Below, in pieces: positions 40,819 through 50,566 of a DNA stretch of 64,000 nucleotides. The translations under genes were made by a program, and so were the position numbers. Source of the DNA: Pantoea anthophila (GTDB taxonomy: Bacteria; Pseudomonadota; Gammaproteobacteria; Enterobacterales; Enterobacteriaceae); contig NZ_VHIZ01000042.1 of assembly GCF_006494375.1 (NCBI RefSeq), positions 1-64,000 of the forward strand, written 5' to 3'. Within the stretch, counting starts at the first letter, position 1, and each line of letters starts with the position of its first letter. Under the pieces are notes generated by a model that did not search any database, had not been told where the DNA came from, and was given only the letters and a program-made list of their open reading frames with translations.

Positions 40819-42198
40819 TTATTGACGACCGGAGGAGTAGAGCGGTAACCAGAGGGTCAGTCTCAGACCGCCCAGTGGGCTGTCATCGGCTTTCACCCAG
40901 CCGCGATGCTGCTGCACGGCCGTGTCGACAATGGCCAGGCCCAGCCCGGTGCCGCCCGATTCGCGATCGCGCGCTTCATCGGTCCGGTAGAAGGGACGGA
41001 AAATCTGTTCCCGATCTTCCGGGCTTACGCCAGGACCATCATCATCGACGTGAACCGTGATACCGGAAATATCGACGGAGAAGCTGACGCTGATGTGAGT
41101 GTGTGAATAGCGCAGCGCATTGCGCACGATATTTTCGAGCGCACTCTCCAGAGCGTGCGGATTGCCATAGAGCGGCCACGGGCCCGGAGGATAGGGGATA
41201 TCCATCTTCTTGCCCATCTGCTCAGCTTCGAAACGGGCATCTTCCAGCACCCCATTCCACAACTGATTGGCCTTCATCGCTTCGCTGACCAGCGCATTCT
41301 TGTGCTGTGTGCGCGAGAGCACCAGCAGGTCGTTGATCATGCCATCAAGGCGTTGCGCCTCCATCTCAATGCGTCCCAGCTCTTTACTTTCACCCTGGCG
41401 ACGACGCAGCAGTGCGGTTGCCAGTTGCAGGCGGGTCAGCGGCGTACGAAGTTCATGACTGATGTCCGATAGCAGGCGCTGCTGACCGGTCATCATCCGC
41501 TCCAGCGCACTCACCATCTGGTTGAAGCTCGATCCGGCGGCCAGAAACTCCTGCGGGCCTGACTCCAGTTCCGGATGCTGGCGCAGGTTTCCGCTCGCCA
41601 CCTCATCGGCGGCATATTTCAGCTTACGCGCCGGGCGCGCCAGGCTCCAGGCCAGCCACAGCAGCAGCGGGGAGCTGATCAGCATCGTCACGATAAGCAG
41701 CAGTAACGGGCGGTCAAACAGCAGATTGACAAAATCGAGCTGGGAGCTGTTGGCGGGACGGATCATGTAAAGCTGGTAGTTGTCTTCGCCATCCTGCACG
41801 GAGAAAGGCCCGACCAGCTCCACCCGACCATATTTCTTTTTCTGCGGATGATCGGCATTGTCAGACTGGCCGATAAAGTTACGGATCACCTGCATTTCGT
41901 TATGTTGCGCGCCAATCACCCGACCTTCGCTGGTGACTAACAGCAGCCGCTGACCTGGCGGTGCCCATTTTTCGACAGCACGAAACAGACGACGCCACCA
42001 CATCAGATCGTTAGGGGGATCCTGTGACAGTTCGGCTTCGACGTGCTGCTCAATCATGATGCCCTGCCGCTGTTCACTTTCCAGCAGCGAGGTCATCTGA
42101 CGTGAATCGAGTTTGGGCACCATGAGCACCAGCATCAGCACCAGCGCCAGGGTTAACCAGAAGATAGCGAAGATGCGGGTGGTCAGACTGCCAATCAT
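40819..42198 (-). CDS. cpxA: Envelope-stress sensor kinase CpxA
   Basis: 459 residues. Two membrane helices enclose a periplasmic sensor of about 135 residues; then HAMP, the phosphorylated His in SDISHELRTPL near 248, the N box and the GGTGLGLAIV ATP site. It phosphorylates CpxR when envelope proteins misfold and is restrained by CpxP. Start overlaps the cpxR stop (ATGA). Confidence 0.97.
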   Translation of the reverse strand: MIGSLTTRIFAIFWLTLALVLMLVLMVPKLDSRQMTSLLESEQRQGIMIEQHVEAELSQDPPNDLMWWRRLFRAVEKWAPPGQRLLLVTSEGRVIGAQHNEMQVIRNFIGQSDNADHPQKKKYGRVELVGPFSVQDGEDNYQLYMIRPANSSQLDFVNLLFDRPLLLLIVTMLISSPLLLWLAWSLARPARKLKYAADEVASGNLRQHPELESGPQEFLAAGSSFNQMVSALERMMTGQQRLLSDISHELRTPLTRLQLATALLRRRQGESKELGRIEMEAQRLDGMINDLLVLSRTQHKNALVSEAMKANQLWNGVLEDARFEAEQMGKKMDIPYPPGPWPLYGNPHALESALENIVRNALRYSHTHISVSFSVDISGITVHVDDDGPGVSPEDREQIFRPFYRTDEARDRESGGTGLGLAIVDTAVQQHRGWVKADDSPLGGLRLTLWLPLYSSGRQ

Positions 42199-42893
42199 GA
42201 TGCCGAAACCATCAGATAGCCGCGGCCGCGTAACGTTTTAAACCAGGGATGACCATCACGGCGCTCAGGCAGCTTGCGACGCAGATTGGAGATATGCATA
42301 TCAATGGCGCGGTCAAACGGCGTCAGACGCTTGCCCAGCACTTCCTGACTCAGGTGTTCGCGTGAGACCACCTGGCCCAGATGCTGCGCCAGCAGATAGA
42401 GCAGGGTAAATTCCGTGCCGGTCAGATCCAGCGTCACATCATCAAAGCTGGCCTCCTGACGACCGGGATTGAGACGCAGGCAGTCCACTTCCAGCGTCGG
42501 TGAGCTGTTATCGTGTTGCTGTTGCTGTTCACTCCAGTTCGAACGCCGCAGAATCGCGCGGATACGGGCCACCAGTTCACGATCGTTAAACGGCTTAGGC
42601 AGATAGTCATCTGCACCCAGTTCGAGGCCCAGCACGCGATCCAGCTCGCTGCCGCGCGCGGTCAGCATGATGACGGGAGTCTGATGTTGCTGTCGCAGTT
42701 CTTTCAGGGTGTCGATACCGTTTTTCTTCGGCATCATGACATCCAGTAAAAGCAGATCAATAGAGTTGTCGAGCAGGTTCAGCGCTTGTTCACCATCGCT
42801 GGCCACTACCACTTCAAACCCTTCCATTTCTAACAGTTCTTTCAAAAGCGAAGTTAATTCGCGGTCGTCATCTACCAACAGGATTTTATTCAT
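42195..42893 (-). CDS. cpxR: Response regulator CpxR
   Basis: 232 residues from ATG at 42893 (MNKILLVDDD); the longer upstream frame crosses the promoter and is rejected. Receiver domain with phospho-acceptor D51 in LLLLDVMMP and an OmpR-type winged helix ending LRGRGYLMV. Controls envelope quality-control genes. Operon with cpxA; divergent from cpxP across a shared CpxR box. Confidence 0.98.
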   Translation of the reverse strand: MNKILLVDDDRELTSLLKELLEMEGFEVVVASDGEQALNLLDNSIDLLLLDVMMPKKNGIDTLKELRQQHQTPVIMLTARGSELDRVLGLELGADDYLPKPFNDRELVARIRAILRRSNWSEQQQQHDNSSPTLEVDCLRLNPGRQEASFDDVTLDLTGTEFTLLYLLAQHLGQVVSREHLSQEVLGKRLTPFDRAIDMHISNLRRKLPERRDGHPWFKTLRGRGYLMVSAS

Positions 42894-42947
42894 TTTTGTA
42901 GCCCTCCGCAGGCAAAATACCGTGTTCCTGGCGCACCTATCCATCGC

Positions 42948-42962
42948 TTTACGTAGTTTTAC
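42948..42962. promoter_or_regulatory. CpxR box between cpxR and cpxP
   Basis: On the minus strand GTAAA-ACTAC-GTAAA, a perfect GTAAA-N5-GTAAA CpxR site, 79 bases before cpxP and 54 before cpxR. It explains joint autoactivation of cpxRA and cpxP. Confidence 0.85.
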
Positions 42963-43041
42963 ACCCCCTGACGGATGTTTGCAGCTGTCGCCGTACACTG
43001 GCTCTCGTTGAATCGCAAAACGGAACGAACTGGAGTACACG

Positions 43042-43551
43042 ATGCGCAAATTAACCGCCGTCGTCCTTGCCTCAGCGATGACCCTGAGTATCGCCAGTGC
43101 AGGTGCTAAAGATGCGACGACGATTGACGAGATGCATCATGGCGGATTTCCGACAGGCAGTATGACGCAAAATCCGCAAAGCCACATGTTCGATGGCATT
43201 GAGCTGACTGAAGAGCAACGTCAGCAGATGCGTGACCTGATGCAACAGGCCCGACATGATCGCCCGGTGGTTCATATTGACGATATCGCAGCACTTCATG
43301 AGTTAGTGACTGCAGACCAGTTTAACGAAGCGGCCATCCGCAACAGAGCGGAAATTATCGCCAGAGTTCAGGTTGAACAGCAGGTTGAGATGGCACGCGT
43401 ACAGAATCAGATGTTTCAGCTGTTAACGCCGGCCCAGCAGGCCACGTTACAGAAGAACTACCAGCGGCGGCTGAACGAGCTGCGCCAGTTTTCGAATTTG
43501 CAGTCGGCCTCATCGCTGCAGGCAGTGAGTAGTACCAGCAGTAACCAGTAA
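43042..43551 (+). CDS. cpxP: Periplasmic Cpx adaptor CpxP
   Basis: 169 residues with a signal peptide (LASAMTLSIASAGA). Two LTxxQ-type motifs, LTEEQ near 53 and LTPAQ near 130, define the Spy/CpxP fold. Binds CpxA to damp signalling and carries misfolded pilus proteins to DegP. The 3'UTR encodes a CpxQ-like RNA. Confidence 0.95.
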   Translation: MRKLTAVVLASAMTLSIASAGAKDATTIDEMHHGGFPTGSMTQNPQSHMFDGIELTEEQRQQMRDLMQQARHDRPVVHIDDIAALHELVTADQFNEAAIRNRAEIIARVQVEQQVEMARVQNQMFQLLTPAQQATLQKNYQRRLNELRQFSNLQSASSLQAVSSTSSNQ

Positions 43552-43564
43552 CATAGTATCCCTG

Positions 43565-43623
43565 TTTTCCTTGCCATAGACACATCCCTGTCTTCCCCCG
43601 CCATGATGGCGGGGGTTTTTTTT
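43565..43623 (+). ncRNA. cpxQ: CpxQ-like small RNA from the cpxP 3'UTR, with terminator
   Basis: From TTTTCCTTGCCATAGACAC through CATCCCTGTCTTCC the sequence closely follows the E. coli CpxQ RNA as I remember it. It ends in a CCCCCGCC/GGCGGGGG hairpin (43595-43615) and a run of T. In E. coli RNase E cuts this Hfq-bound RNA from cpxP mRNA, and it represses inner-membrane protein mRNAs. The terminal stem differs in sequence but not in form. Confidence 0.85.
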
Positions 43624-43625
43624 AT

Positions 43626-43998
43626 CTTTTTTTCACTTTTTCTGTTTTGACCCGAATCATCACCGCACAACAAAACCCCGGTTTTGTTAGCGCTATTGGC
43701 CCTTTACCGGCTTTTAGTTGCTGAAAGATGAACTGACCGGGGTTCTGGTTGCGTTTAAGCGCACCGGCAAGGCAAAACAGGGAAAAAATATTTTAACCCG
43801 TTGAAAAGAGTATATTTATTCGGCTGTTCGGAAAAATAAATACTATTTTTCAGTAAGATAGGGATTTTACCGTTGCGCTTGCTGGCGCCCTGGCTTTATC
43901 TACACTTAATCCTGTCACTGCAGGGAAGTGAAGTGATTTCGCGAAGTCTCAGGGAGCAACAACCACATTATGTAATCCCGAATGAATCTATTAACGGA
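43626..43998. other. Non-coding stretch between cpxP and the KGG-protein gene
   Basis: About 370 bases without a convincing gene on either strand. The left part has no structure I can name; the right part holds the sigma-S-like -10 and the leader of the KGG-repeat gene. Confidence 0.6.
43899..43909 (+). promoter_or_regulatory. Sigma-S-type extended -10 for the KGG stress gene
   Basis: TCTACACTTAA matches the sigma-S -10 consensus KCTAYRCTTAA at every position. It lies 97 bases before the ATG at 44006. Confidence 0.6.
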
Positions 43999-44005
43999 GT
44001 AAATT

Positions 44006-44161
44006 ATGGCAGAGCATCGTGGTGGTTCAGGTAATTTCGCAGATAATCCGCAAAAGGCCTCTGAAGCCGGTAAAAAAGGCGGCCAGAACAGCGGCGGCGG
44101 AAACTTTAAAAACGATCGTGAAAAAGCATCAGAAGCCGGTAAGAAAGGCGGCAAAAAGTAA
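44006..44161 (+). CDS. KGG-repeat general stress protein (YciG-like)
   Basis: 51 residues, below usual ORF cut-offs: MAEHRGGSGNFADNPQKASE then AGKKGG, and a second NFKNDREKASEAGKKGG repeat. It matches the start of E. coli YciG. Such proteins are small, very hydrophilic and induced by sigma-S in stationary phase; YciG affects motility, but the biochemical role is unknown. A good AACGGAGT binding site precedes it, and a hairpin terminator follows. Not found here in E. coli. Confidence 0.88.
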   Translation: MAEHRGGSGNFADNPQKASEAGKKGGQNSGGGNFKNDREKASEAGKKGGKK

Positions 44162-44234
44162 CAGCTGCAACGTTTCCTGAACAGACCAGAAACTGAGGGT
44201 CTGGCACTGATGTAACTGATGTGTATAACACGCT

Positions 44235-44267
44235 GCCCCGTCCTTTTCAAAGGCCGGGGCTTGTTTT
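44235..44267 (+). terminator. Terminator after the KGG stress gene
   Basis: GCCCCG-T-CCTTT/AAAGG-C-CGGGGC stem with a tiny loop and TTGTTTTT after it. Confidence 0.85.
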
Positions 44268-44401
44268 TATCGGTTGCCCCCGCCGTAAAGAACCTCTCTC
44301 CGTTGCGCCTCCTTAAGCACTGCCCGCCTCAGGGTGTTAAACTTCAGCCTTTCTTCCATCTGAATACGCCTCATCTGATGATGGGGTGCAGGGGATCCGG
44401 C

Positions 44402-45304
44402 ATGCAACCCTCTTATGGCCGACTGGTAAAGCGTGCTGCGCTGGCCGCTACCCTTCTCGCGTCGGTGCTGTTGATCGTGAAAATCTTTGCCTGGTGGTAC
44501 ACCGGTTCGGTGAGTCTGCTCGCTTCGCTGGTGGACTCGCTGGTTGATATTGCCGCGTCACTCACGAATCTGCTGGTGGTGCGTTATGCGCTGCAGCCCG
44601 CCGATGAAGATCATACGTTCGGGCATGGTAAAGCGGAATCGCTGGCGGCACTGGCTCAGAGCATGTTTATTTCGGGCTCGGCGCTGTTTCTGTTCCTGAC
44701 CGGCCTGCAACATCTGGCGTCGCCGGATGTTCTGCGGGCTCCCGGTGTCGGGATTGTGGTGACGATTGTCGCGCTGAGTTCAACCCTGTTACTGGTGGCC
44801 TTTCAGCGCTGGGTGGTGCGGAAAACCCGCAGTCAGGCCATTCGGGCTGACATGCTGCACTATCAGTCCGATGTCATTATGAATGGCGCGATTCTGATCG
44901 CGCTGGTGCTGAGCAGCTATGGTTTTGCAAGGGCAGATGCCCTGTTCGCGCTGGGAATCGGCATTTTTATTCTCTACAGCGCGTTGCGTATGGGCTACGA
45001 CGCAGTGCAGTCCCTGCTGGATCGCGCATTGCCGGAAGAGGAGCGTCAGCAGATTCTGACGCTGGCGACGAACTGGCCCCAGGTGCAGGGGGTGCACGAT
45101 CTGCGTACCCGCCAGTCCGGCCCGACAAAATTTATTCAGCTGCATCTGGAGCTTGAAGACCAGCTGCCCCTGGTGCAGGCGCACCGTGTGGCCGATCAGG
45201 TTGAGAGGGCGTTACGCGACGCATTTCCCGGGTCAGACGTAATTATCCATCAGGACCCCTGTTCTGTGGTACCGTTCGAGAAGGAGGATTCTCCAGGTTT
45301 TTAA
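44402..45304 (+). CDS. fieF: Cation-efflux pump FieF (ferrous iron/zinc)
   Basis: 300 residues from ATG at 44402 ([13 protein letters not shown]), the E. coli start; the open frame upstream crosses a terminator and is rejected. Cation diffusion facilitator with six membrane helices, metal ligands in [12 protein letters not shown] (D45, D49) and MLHYQSDV (H153, D157), and a cytoplasmic domain ending [12 protein letters not shown]. Exports Fe2+ and Zn2+ against protons. Confidence 0.96.
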   Translation: MQPSYGRLVKRAALAATLLASVLLIVKIFAWWYTGSVSLLASLVDSLVDIAASLTNLLVVRYALQPADEDHTFGHGKAESLAALAQSMFISGSALFLFLTGLQHLASPDVLRAPGVGIVVTIVALSSTLLLVAFQRWVVRKTRSQAIRADMLHYQSDVIMNGAILIALVLSSYGFARADALFALGIGIFILYSALRMGYDAVQSLLDRALPEEERQQILTLATNWPQVQGVHDLRTRQSGPTKFIQLHLELEDQLPLVQAHRVADQVERALRDAFPGSDVIIHQDPCSVVPFEKEDSPGF

Positions 45305-45509
45305 CCTAAACGAATCAATTTGATACGTAAGGGACGACGTAACGCTAACATTGCTGCAAAAAATAGTGAAAAGTTGTCTGACCTGAATCAATTCAGCAGC
45401 AAGCCTTTGATATACTATCTGCCATCACATGTCGCGCTGGCCTTTAATGATGTTCAGCAGCGATCGACAGGCAGGATTAACCCTTCGTTTTAAAAATCCA
45501 GAGGTTGTC

Positions 45510-46472
45510 ATGATCAAAAAAATTGGTGTATTAACCAGCGGCGGTGACGCCCCAGGCATGAACGCAGCTATTCGTGGAGTCGTGCGTTCCGCGCTGAGTG
45601 AAGGACTGGAAGTTTTTGGGATCTATGATGGCTATCTGGGATTGTACGAAGACCGCATGATCAATCTCGATCGCTACAGCGTCTCCGACATGATCAACCG
45701 CGGCGGCACCTTCCTGGGCTCTGCGCGCTTTCCTGAATTCCGTAATGAAGATATTCGCCAGGTGGCCATCGAGAACATGAAAAAGCGCGGCATTGACGCG
45801 CTGGTGGTGATCGGCGGCGATGGCTCCTACATGGGGGCGAAACGTCTGACCGAAATGGGCTTCCCCTGCATCGGCTTACCGGGCACCATCGACAACGACG
45901 TTGCCGGAACGGATTACACCATCGGTTACTTTACGGCGCTGGAAACCGTGGTGGAGGCCATTGACCGCCTGCGTGATACCTCTTCGTCGCATCAGCGTAT
46001 CTCCATCGTTGAAGTGATGGGCCGCTACTGCGGCGATCTGACGCTGGCGGCGGCCATTGCGGGTGGCTGTGAGTTCATCGTGCTGCCGGAATTCCCTTAT
46101 ACCCGTGAAGAGCTGGTTGCGGAAATCAAAGCGGGCATCGCCAAAGGGAAAAAGCACGCTATCGTGGCGATTACCGAACATATCTGCGATATCGACGATC
46201 TGGCGCGCTTTATCGAAACAGAAACCAAACGCGAAACCCGTTCCACCGTGCTGGGCCATATTCAGCGTGGTGGCGCGCCCTGTGCCTATGACCGTATTCT
46301 GGCGTCACGCATGGGCGCTTACTCCATTGAGCTGCTGATGCAGGGCTACGGCGGTCGTTGTGTTGGTATTCAGAATGAGAAGATGGTGCATCACGACATC
46401 ATCGACGCGATTGAAAACATGAAGCGTCCGTTTAAGCGCGACTGGCTCGACACCGCGAAAAAACTCTACTGA
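45510..46472 (+). CDS. pfkA: 6-phosphofructokinase I
   Basis: 320 residues from ATG at 45510 ([13 protein letters not shown]), preceded by AGAGGTT. ATP loop [12 protein letters not shown] near 102 and catalytic [12 protein letters not shown] with D127. Committed step of glycolysis, with tpiA nearby in the same pathway. The extended frame to 45429 lies in the promoter. Confidence 0.98.
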   Translation: MIKKIGVLTSGGDAPGMNAAIRGVVRSALSEGLEVFGIYDGYLGLYEDRMINLDRYSVSDMINRGGTFLGSARFPEFRNEDIRQVAIENMKKRGIDALVVIGGDGSYMGAKRLTEMGFPCIGLPGTIDNDVAGTDYTIGYFTALETVVEAIDRLRDTSSSHQRISIVEVMGRYCGDLTLAAAIAGGCEFIVLPEFPYTREELVAEIKAGIAKGKKHAIVAITEHICDIDDLARFIETETKRETRSTVLGHIQRGGAPCAYDRILASRMGAYSIELLMQGYGGRCVGIQNEKMVHHDIIDAIENMKRPFKRDWLDTAKKLY

Positions 46473-46480
46473 TCCCCCTG

Positions 46481-46506
46481 CGGGGTGTGCGTTACCGCAC
46501 GCCCCG
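46481..46506 (+). terminator. Hairpin after pfkA
   Basis: 11-bp stem CGGGGTGTGCG/CGCACGCCCCG (one G-T pair) with a 4-base loop, 8 bases after the stop. No T tract follows. Confidence 0.5.
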
Positions 46507-46615
46507 GCATCGCCAGCCTATATTCCCCACAGTTATAACCACTTATTTTTAATTCTTTAAGCTCTGTATTGGTTTATGTCACGCTACGCCCATAACGACA
46601 TTGGGAGAGTGCGTA

Positions 46616-47605
46616 ATGAACAAGTGGAGTATCGGCGTTACCCTGTTGCTGGCCTCAACCAGCGTTCTGGCAAAAGACATTCAGCTGCTTAACGTGTCCT
46701 ACGATCCAACGCGTGAGCTGTACGAACAGTACAACAAAGCGTTCAGTGCGCACTATAAACAGGAAACCGGCGACAACGTCGTGGTGCGTCAGTCCCATGG
46801 CGGCTCCGGCAAGCAGGCAACCTCCGTAATTAACGGCATCCGGGCGGATGTGGTGACGCTGGCCCTGCAATCCGATGTCGATGCCATTGCAGAACGCGGG
46901 CGTATTGATAAAAACTGGCTTCAGCGCCTGCCGGACAACTCCGCTCCTTACACCTCGACCATTGTCTTCCTGGTACGCAAAGGCAATCCCAAAGGCATTC
47001 ATGACTGGAGCGACCTGATCAAACCAGGTGTCTCTGTCATCACCCCTAACCCGAAAACCTCCGGCGGGGCACGCTGGAACTATCTGGCGGCCTGGGGCTG
47101 GGCGCTGGATCACAACAATGGCGATCAGGCTAAAGCGCTGGCTTACGTCAGAGCGCTGTTTAAAAACGTTGAGGTGCAGGACTCCGGTGCGCGTGGCGCG
47201 ACCAACACCTTCGTTGAGCGCGGCATTGGTGACGTCCTCATCGCCTGGGAAAACGAAGCCTATCTGGCGGTGAACAAGCTGGGCAAAGATAAGTTCGAGA
47301 TTGTGACGCCGAGTGAATCTATTCTGGCTGAGCCGACCGTGTCGGTAGTCGATAAGGTGGTGGACGAAAAGGGTACGCGTAAGGTTGCGGACGCCTATCT
47401 GAAATACCTCTATTCGCCGGAAGGCCAGACGATTGCTGCGCAGAACTACTACCGTCCGCGTGATGCTGAGATTGCGAAGAAATTTTCCAGCACCTTTGCG
47501 CCCGTGAAACTGTTCACCATTCAGGACAAGTTTGGTGGCTGGACACAGGCTCAGAAAGCCCACTTCGCCGATGGCGGCAGCTATGACCAGGTCATGAAAC
47601 CGTAA
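46616..47605 (+). CDS. sbp: Periplasmic sulfate-binding protein
   Basis: 329 residues from ATG at 46616 with a signal peptide cut near LAKD. Binds sulfate for the CysTWA importer. [28 protein letters not shown] and [12 protein letters not shown] are family ligand-binding stretches. Position between pfkA and cdh is conserved; expression is normally CysB-dependent. Confidence 0.97.
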   Translation: MNKWSIGVTLLLASTSVLAKDIQLLNVSYDPTRELYEQYNKAFSAHYKQETGDNVVVRQSHGGSGKQATSVINGIRADVVTLALQSDVDAIAERGRIDKNWLQRLPDNSAPYTSTIVFLVRKGNPKGIHDWSDLIKPGVSVITPNPKTSGGARWNYLAAWGWALDHNNGDQAKALAYVRALFKNVEVQDSGARGATNTFVERGIGDVLIAWENEAYLAVNKLGKDKFEIVTPSESILAEPTVSVVDKVVDEKGTRKVADAYLKYLYSPEGQTIAAQNYYRPRDAEIAKKFSSTFAPVKLFTIQDKFGGWTQAQKAHFADGGSYDQVMKP

Positions 47606-47611
47606 GGCATG

Positions 47612-47639
47612 GCGGTCAGCGCATCTCTGCGCTGACCGC
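47612..47639 (+). terminator. Hairpin after sbp
   Basis: Perfect 12-bp stem GCGGTCAGCGCA/TGCGCTGACCGC with a 4-base loop, 6 bases after the stop. Followed by TTAACG rather than a T run, so it may mainly protect the mRNA end. Confidence 0.55.
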
Positions 47640-47756
47640 TTAACGCGACACCTCTCTCTTCTCCACCCCTGCTGCGCTATCAGCCAGAATTCCCCGTGAC
47701 ATTCTTTTCCCGCCAGGCGAGGATGCAGGCTGCGAAGCCACTCAGGAAGCGTTGTT

Positions 47757-48530
47757 ATGCCGATACACCGTCATGCAGCCCGCGGGATGGCGATCCTGCT
47801 GGTGCTGGTCATTGCGGGGATGCTGGCGGCCGCACTGCATTTTAAAAAGAACAGTGATGCGCTGTGGCAGATCGTCAGCGAGAAATGTGTGCCCCACCAG
47901 CAGAGCAGTGGCAACCCTGCGCCCTGTCAGCGTGTCGATCGGCCACATCGTTATGCCATGCTGAAAGATATCCATGGGCCATTGCAGTTTCTGCTGATTC
48001 CGCTCGACAGGATCACGGGCATAGAAAGCCCGCGCTTACTTCAGCCCGCCACACCCAACTATTTTGCCTTTGCCTGGCATGAACGCTATCTGTTAGCCCA
48101 GCGGCATGGCTCGCCGATTGACGACCGGGTTCTGTCGCTGGCTATTAATTCAGAGTATGGCCGCACCCAGAACCAGCTTCATATTCATCTTTCCTGCCTG
48201 CGCCCCGATGTGCGTCGGCAACTTGATACGCTGACGCCGCAGCTTAACGGCCAGTGGCAGCGCAGCACGCTGCGTCAGCATCACTACTGGCTGCGTGCCC
48301 TGACGCCAGCCGAACTGGCGCAGCAGAGTGCTTTTATCCGTCTGGCCAGTGAGCGGCCACAGGCGCGCACAGAGATGGGGAAATATGGACTGGCGCTGGC
48401 GCAGTTAAGCGACGGGCGACTGGTGCTGATGGCGGTAGAGCGAAACTGGCTGCTGCTGAATAGCGGGTCGGCGGAGGAGGTGCAGGATCATAGCTGCCAG
48501 CTGATTGCGCCCATAAAAAAGGCGGCTTAA
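47757..48530 (+). CDS. cdh: CDP-diacylglycerol pyrophosphatase
   Basis: 257 residues with an N-terminal membrane anchor (ILLVLVIAGMLAAAL). NQLHIHLSCL is the HIT-like catalytic motif. Splits CDP-diacylglycerol to CMP and phosphatidate at the inner membrane. Convergent with tpiA; its stop lies inside the shared terminator. Confidence 0.93.
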   Translation: MPIHRHAARGMAILLVLVIAGMLAAALHFKKNSDALWQIVSEKCVPHQQSSGNPAPCQRVDRPHRYAMLKDIHGPLQFLLIPLDRITGIESPRLLQPATPNYFAFAWHERYLLAQRHGSPIDDRVLSLAINSEYGRTQNQLHIHLSCLRPDVRRQLDTLTPQLNGQWQRSTLRQHHYWLRALTPAELAQQSAFIRLASERPQARTEMGKYGLALAQLSDGRLVLMAVERNWLLLNSGSAEEVQDHSCQLIAPIKKAA

Positions 48531-48539
48531 GCCGCCTTT
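48518..48539. terminator. Bidirectional terminator between cdh and tpiA
   Basis: Perfect 22-base palindrome AAAGGCGGCTTAAGCCGCCTTT with A/T flanks; overlaps the last codons of cdh. Confidence 0.8.
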
Positions 48540-48556
48540 AATCTGTGCATCAACGC

Positions 48557-49324
48557 TTAGGCGCTTTTTGCCGCCGCCGCCGCTTTCACGATGACTGCAA
48601 ACGCGTCAGCTTTCAGTGACGCACCGCCAACCAGCGCACCATCGATGTCAGGCTGGGTGAACAGCTCTGCCGCATTTTTGTCGTTAACGGAGCCGCCGTA
48701 CTGAATGATGACCTGCTCCGCGACTGCCGCATCTTTCTTCGCGATGTGGTCACGGATGAATTTGTGCACGGCCTGAGCCTGCGCTGGGGTCGCCGATTTA
48801 CCGGTACCGATAGCCCAGACGGGCTCATAGGCGATGACCGCACCGTTGAACGCTTCAGCGCCCTGGGTTTCCAGCACGGCATCCAGCTGACGAGCGCAGA
48901 CTTCTTCGGTTTTACCCGCTTCGTTTTCTGCTTCGGTTTCACCGATGCAGAGCACGGGAACCAGACCCACTGACTTCAGCACCGCGAATTTCTTAGCGAT
49001 GAACTCGTCGCTCTCTTTGTGGTAAGTACGACGCTCTGAGTGGCCGATAATGATATATTTCGCGCCGATATCTTTCAGCATCTCTGCGGAAACTTCACCG
49101 GTGAAGGCACCAGACAGGTTAACGTCTGCGTTCTGTGCACCCAGTGCAATGTGACTACCGGAGAGGGCGTGTTTTGCCTGCTCGAGATAGAGTGCCGGCG
49201 GTGCAATGGCAACGCCACAACCGTCAACGCCAGACAGTTCCTTGCGCAGACCGGCGATCAGTTCAGCTGTGATCTGCTTGCTGCCATTCAACTTCCAGTT
49301 ACCCATAACCAGTGGATGTCGCAT
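48557..49324 (-). CDS. tpiA: Triosephosphate isomerase
   Basis: 255 residues from ATG at 49324 ([14 protein letters not shown]). Interconverts dihydroxyacetone phosphate and glyceraldehyde 3-phosphate. Catalytic K in GNWKLNG, His in IIGHSERR near 96, and Glu in [10 protein letters not shown] near 168. Links glycolysis to the glycerol genes further right. Confidence 0.98.
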   Translation of the reverse strand: MRHPLVMGNWKLNGSKQITAELIAGLRKELSGVDGCGVAIAPPALYLEQAKHALSGSHIALGAQNADVNLSGAFTGEVSAEMLKDIGAKYIIIGHSERRTYHKESDEFIAKKFAVLKSVGLVPVLCIGETEAENEAGKTEEVCARQLDAVLETQGAEAFNGAVIAYEPVWAIGTGKSATPAQAQAVHKFIRDHIAKKDAAVAEQVIIQYGGSVNDKNAAELFTQPDIDGALVGGASLKADAFAVIVKAAAAAKSA

Positions 49325-49444
49325 TCTATCCTCCGCATAACGCGATACATGAAAAATCGCTGCCAGCCGGCAGCGTTGTCTGCCAGACAGTATAGAGATC
49401 AAATGTTGCGATGGCTTTGCTTTTCGTCATTTTCGGCCACATCA

Positions 49445-50035
49445 TCAGGGGCTGGCGAGCGCCAGTTTGACCGGCTCAATCGCAAAGGTCAGCCCCTTGT
49501 CACCGCTGTCAGAGACGACAAATCGCAGCGCGCCGTCGACCTGCGCATAGTAGGGTGAATCCTTGCCGGCATTCAGCAACGCCTCCAGCTTTTTACGCCC
49601 CTCTTCGGCACTTAATCCCGGCACAAAGAAGCGCAGCAGGGCGGTCATGTAGGCCAGCGCCTTTTGCTGCGAGGCGCTCTGATCCGGGCCAGGTAACGGC
49701 AGCCAGGTAATCTGCAACGTTTTGATTTTGCCGGTGCCGGGCTCCAGCGCCGTAGAGGCGTAGAGCGTCTCATTGATTTTGCTGGCAGCCCGCGTCAGGT
49801 TGCTTTTGTCACCGCGATTATCAATAGCGCGATACTCCGGCAGGATGAGCGCGGCATTGGCCAGATTATACTTTTCGCGAAACTGGCCGATAGTCATATC
49901 AAAGGTGGGCGCACCCGCCAGCAGATAGGGGGCGGGAGGCAGCGCATCGGTTCGCTCCTGCGGTGGCGGATCGGCGGCAAAGACCGGAACCGTCAGCGCA
50001 AACGATAACAGCAGTGCGCCAGGCAAATTCTTCAT
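49445..50035 (-). CDS. yiiQ: Periplasmic protein YiiQ (DUF1454)
   Basis: 196 residues from ATG at 50035 with a signal peptide (ALLLSFALTVPVFAA). APTFDMTIGQFREKYN and the C-terminal VVSDSGDKGLTFAIEPV match the DUF1454 family found in this place in enterics. Function unknown. Confidence 0.9.
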   Translation of the reverse strand: MKNLPGALLLSFALTVPVFAADPPPQERTDALPPAPYLLAGAPTFDMTIGQFREKYNLANAALILPEYRAIDNRGDKSNLTRAASKINETLYASTALEPGTGKIKTLQITWLPLPGPDQSASQQKALAYMTALLRFFVPGLSAEEGRKKLEALLNAGKDSPYYAQVDGALRFVVSDSGDKGLTFAIEPVKLALASP

Positions 50036-50131
50036 TTTGTCGATCCTGTCCCGTAAACTCAGGCGCAAATTAAAACGGTTTTTATCCGCGAGGTCAAAAG
50101 CGCGGCAGCTCTCTTTTCCGGATGATAAAGC

Positions 50132-50566
50132 ATGACGTTACAACAATGGTGTTTTTCCTGGCGCGGCCGGCTGGGACGACGTGATTTCTGGATCTGGCAG
50201 GCGGTCTGGCTGCTGACAACGACACTGCTCTTCGTGCTGGCGGCTAACGACTGGCTCGATACCCAGATGGCGGCCTTTGGCGTGGTCTGCCTGCTGTGGC
50301 CTGCCAGCGCAGTGATCGTCAAACGGCTGCACGATCGCGATCGTCCCGGCTACTGGGGGTTGCTGGTAATCGTGGCCTGGCTGCTGGTGGTGGGGAACTG
50401 GAGCATGCTGGCGGGCATCCTGCCCTGGCTGCTGGGACGCGCCATTCCCTTTGTTTTACTGGCGGGCCTGCTGCTCGACCTCGGCGTTTTTCGCGGCTCC
50501 CCCGGCGCTAACCGGTTTGGCCCGGCGACCCAGCCGGTGCGATACCGCTCAACGGCTCACCAGTAA
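50132..50566 (+). CDS. yiiR: DUF805 inner-membrane protein YiiR
   Basis: 144 residues with about four membrane helices. FSWRGRLGRRDFWIWQAVW and VKRLHDRDRPGYW are DUF805 signatures. Function unknown. Its end overlaps the convergent fpr gene by 10 bases. Confidence 0.88.
   Translation: MTLQQWCFSWRGRLGRRDFWIWQAVWLLTTTLLFVLAANDWLDTQMAAFGVVCLLWPASAVIVKRLHDRDRPGYWGLLVIVAWLLVVGNWSMLAGILPWLLGRAIPFVLLAGLLLDLGVFRGSPGANRFGPATQPVRYRSTAHQ

Noticed and set aside
43915..44250. 111-residue leftward frame over the KGG gene
   Set aside because: Antisense to a clear KGG-repeat gene and its terminator.
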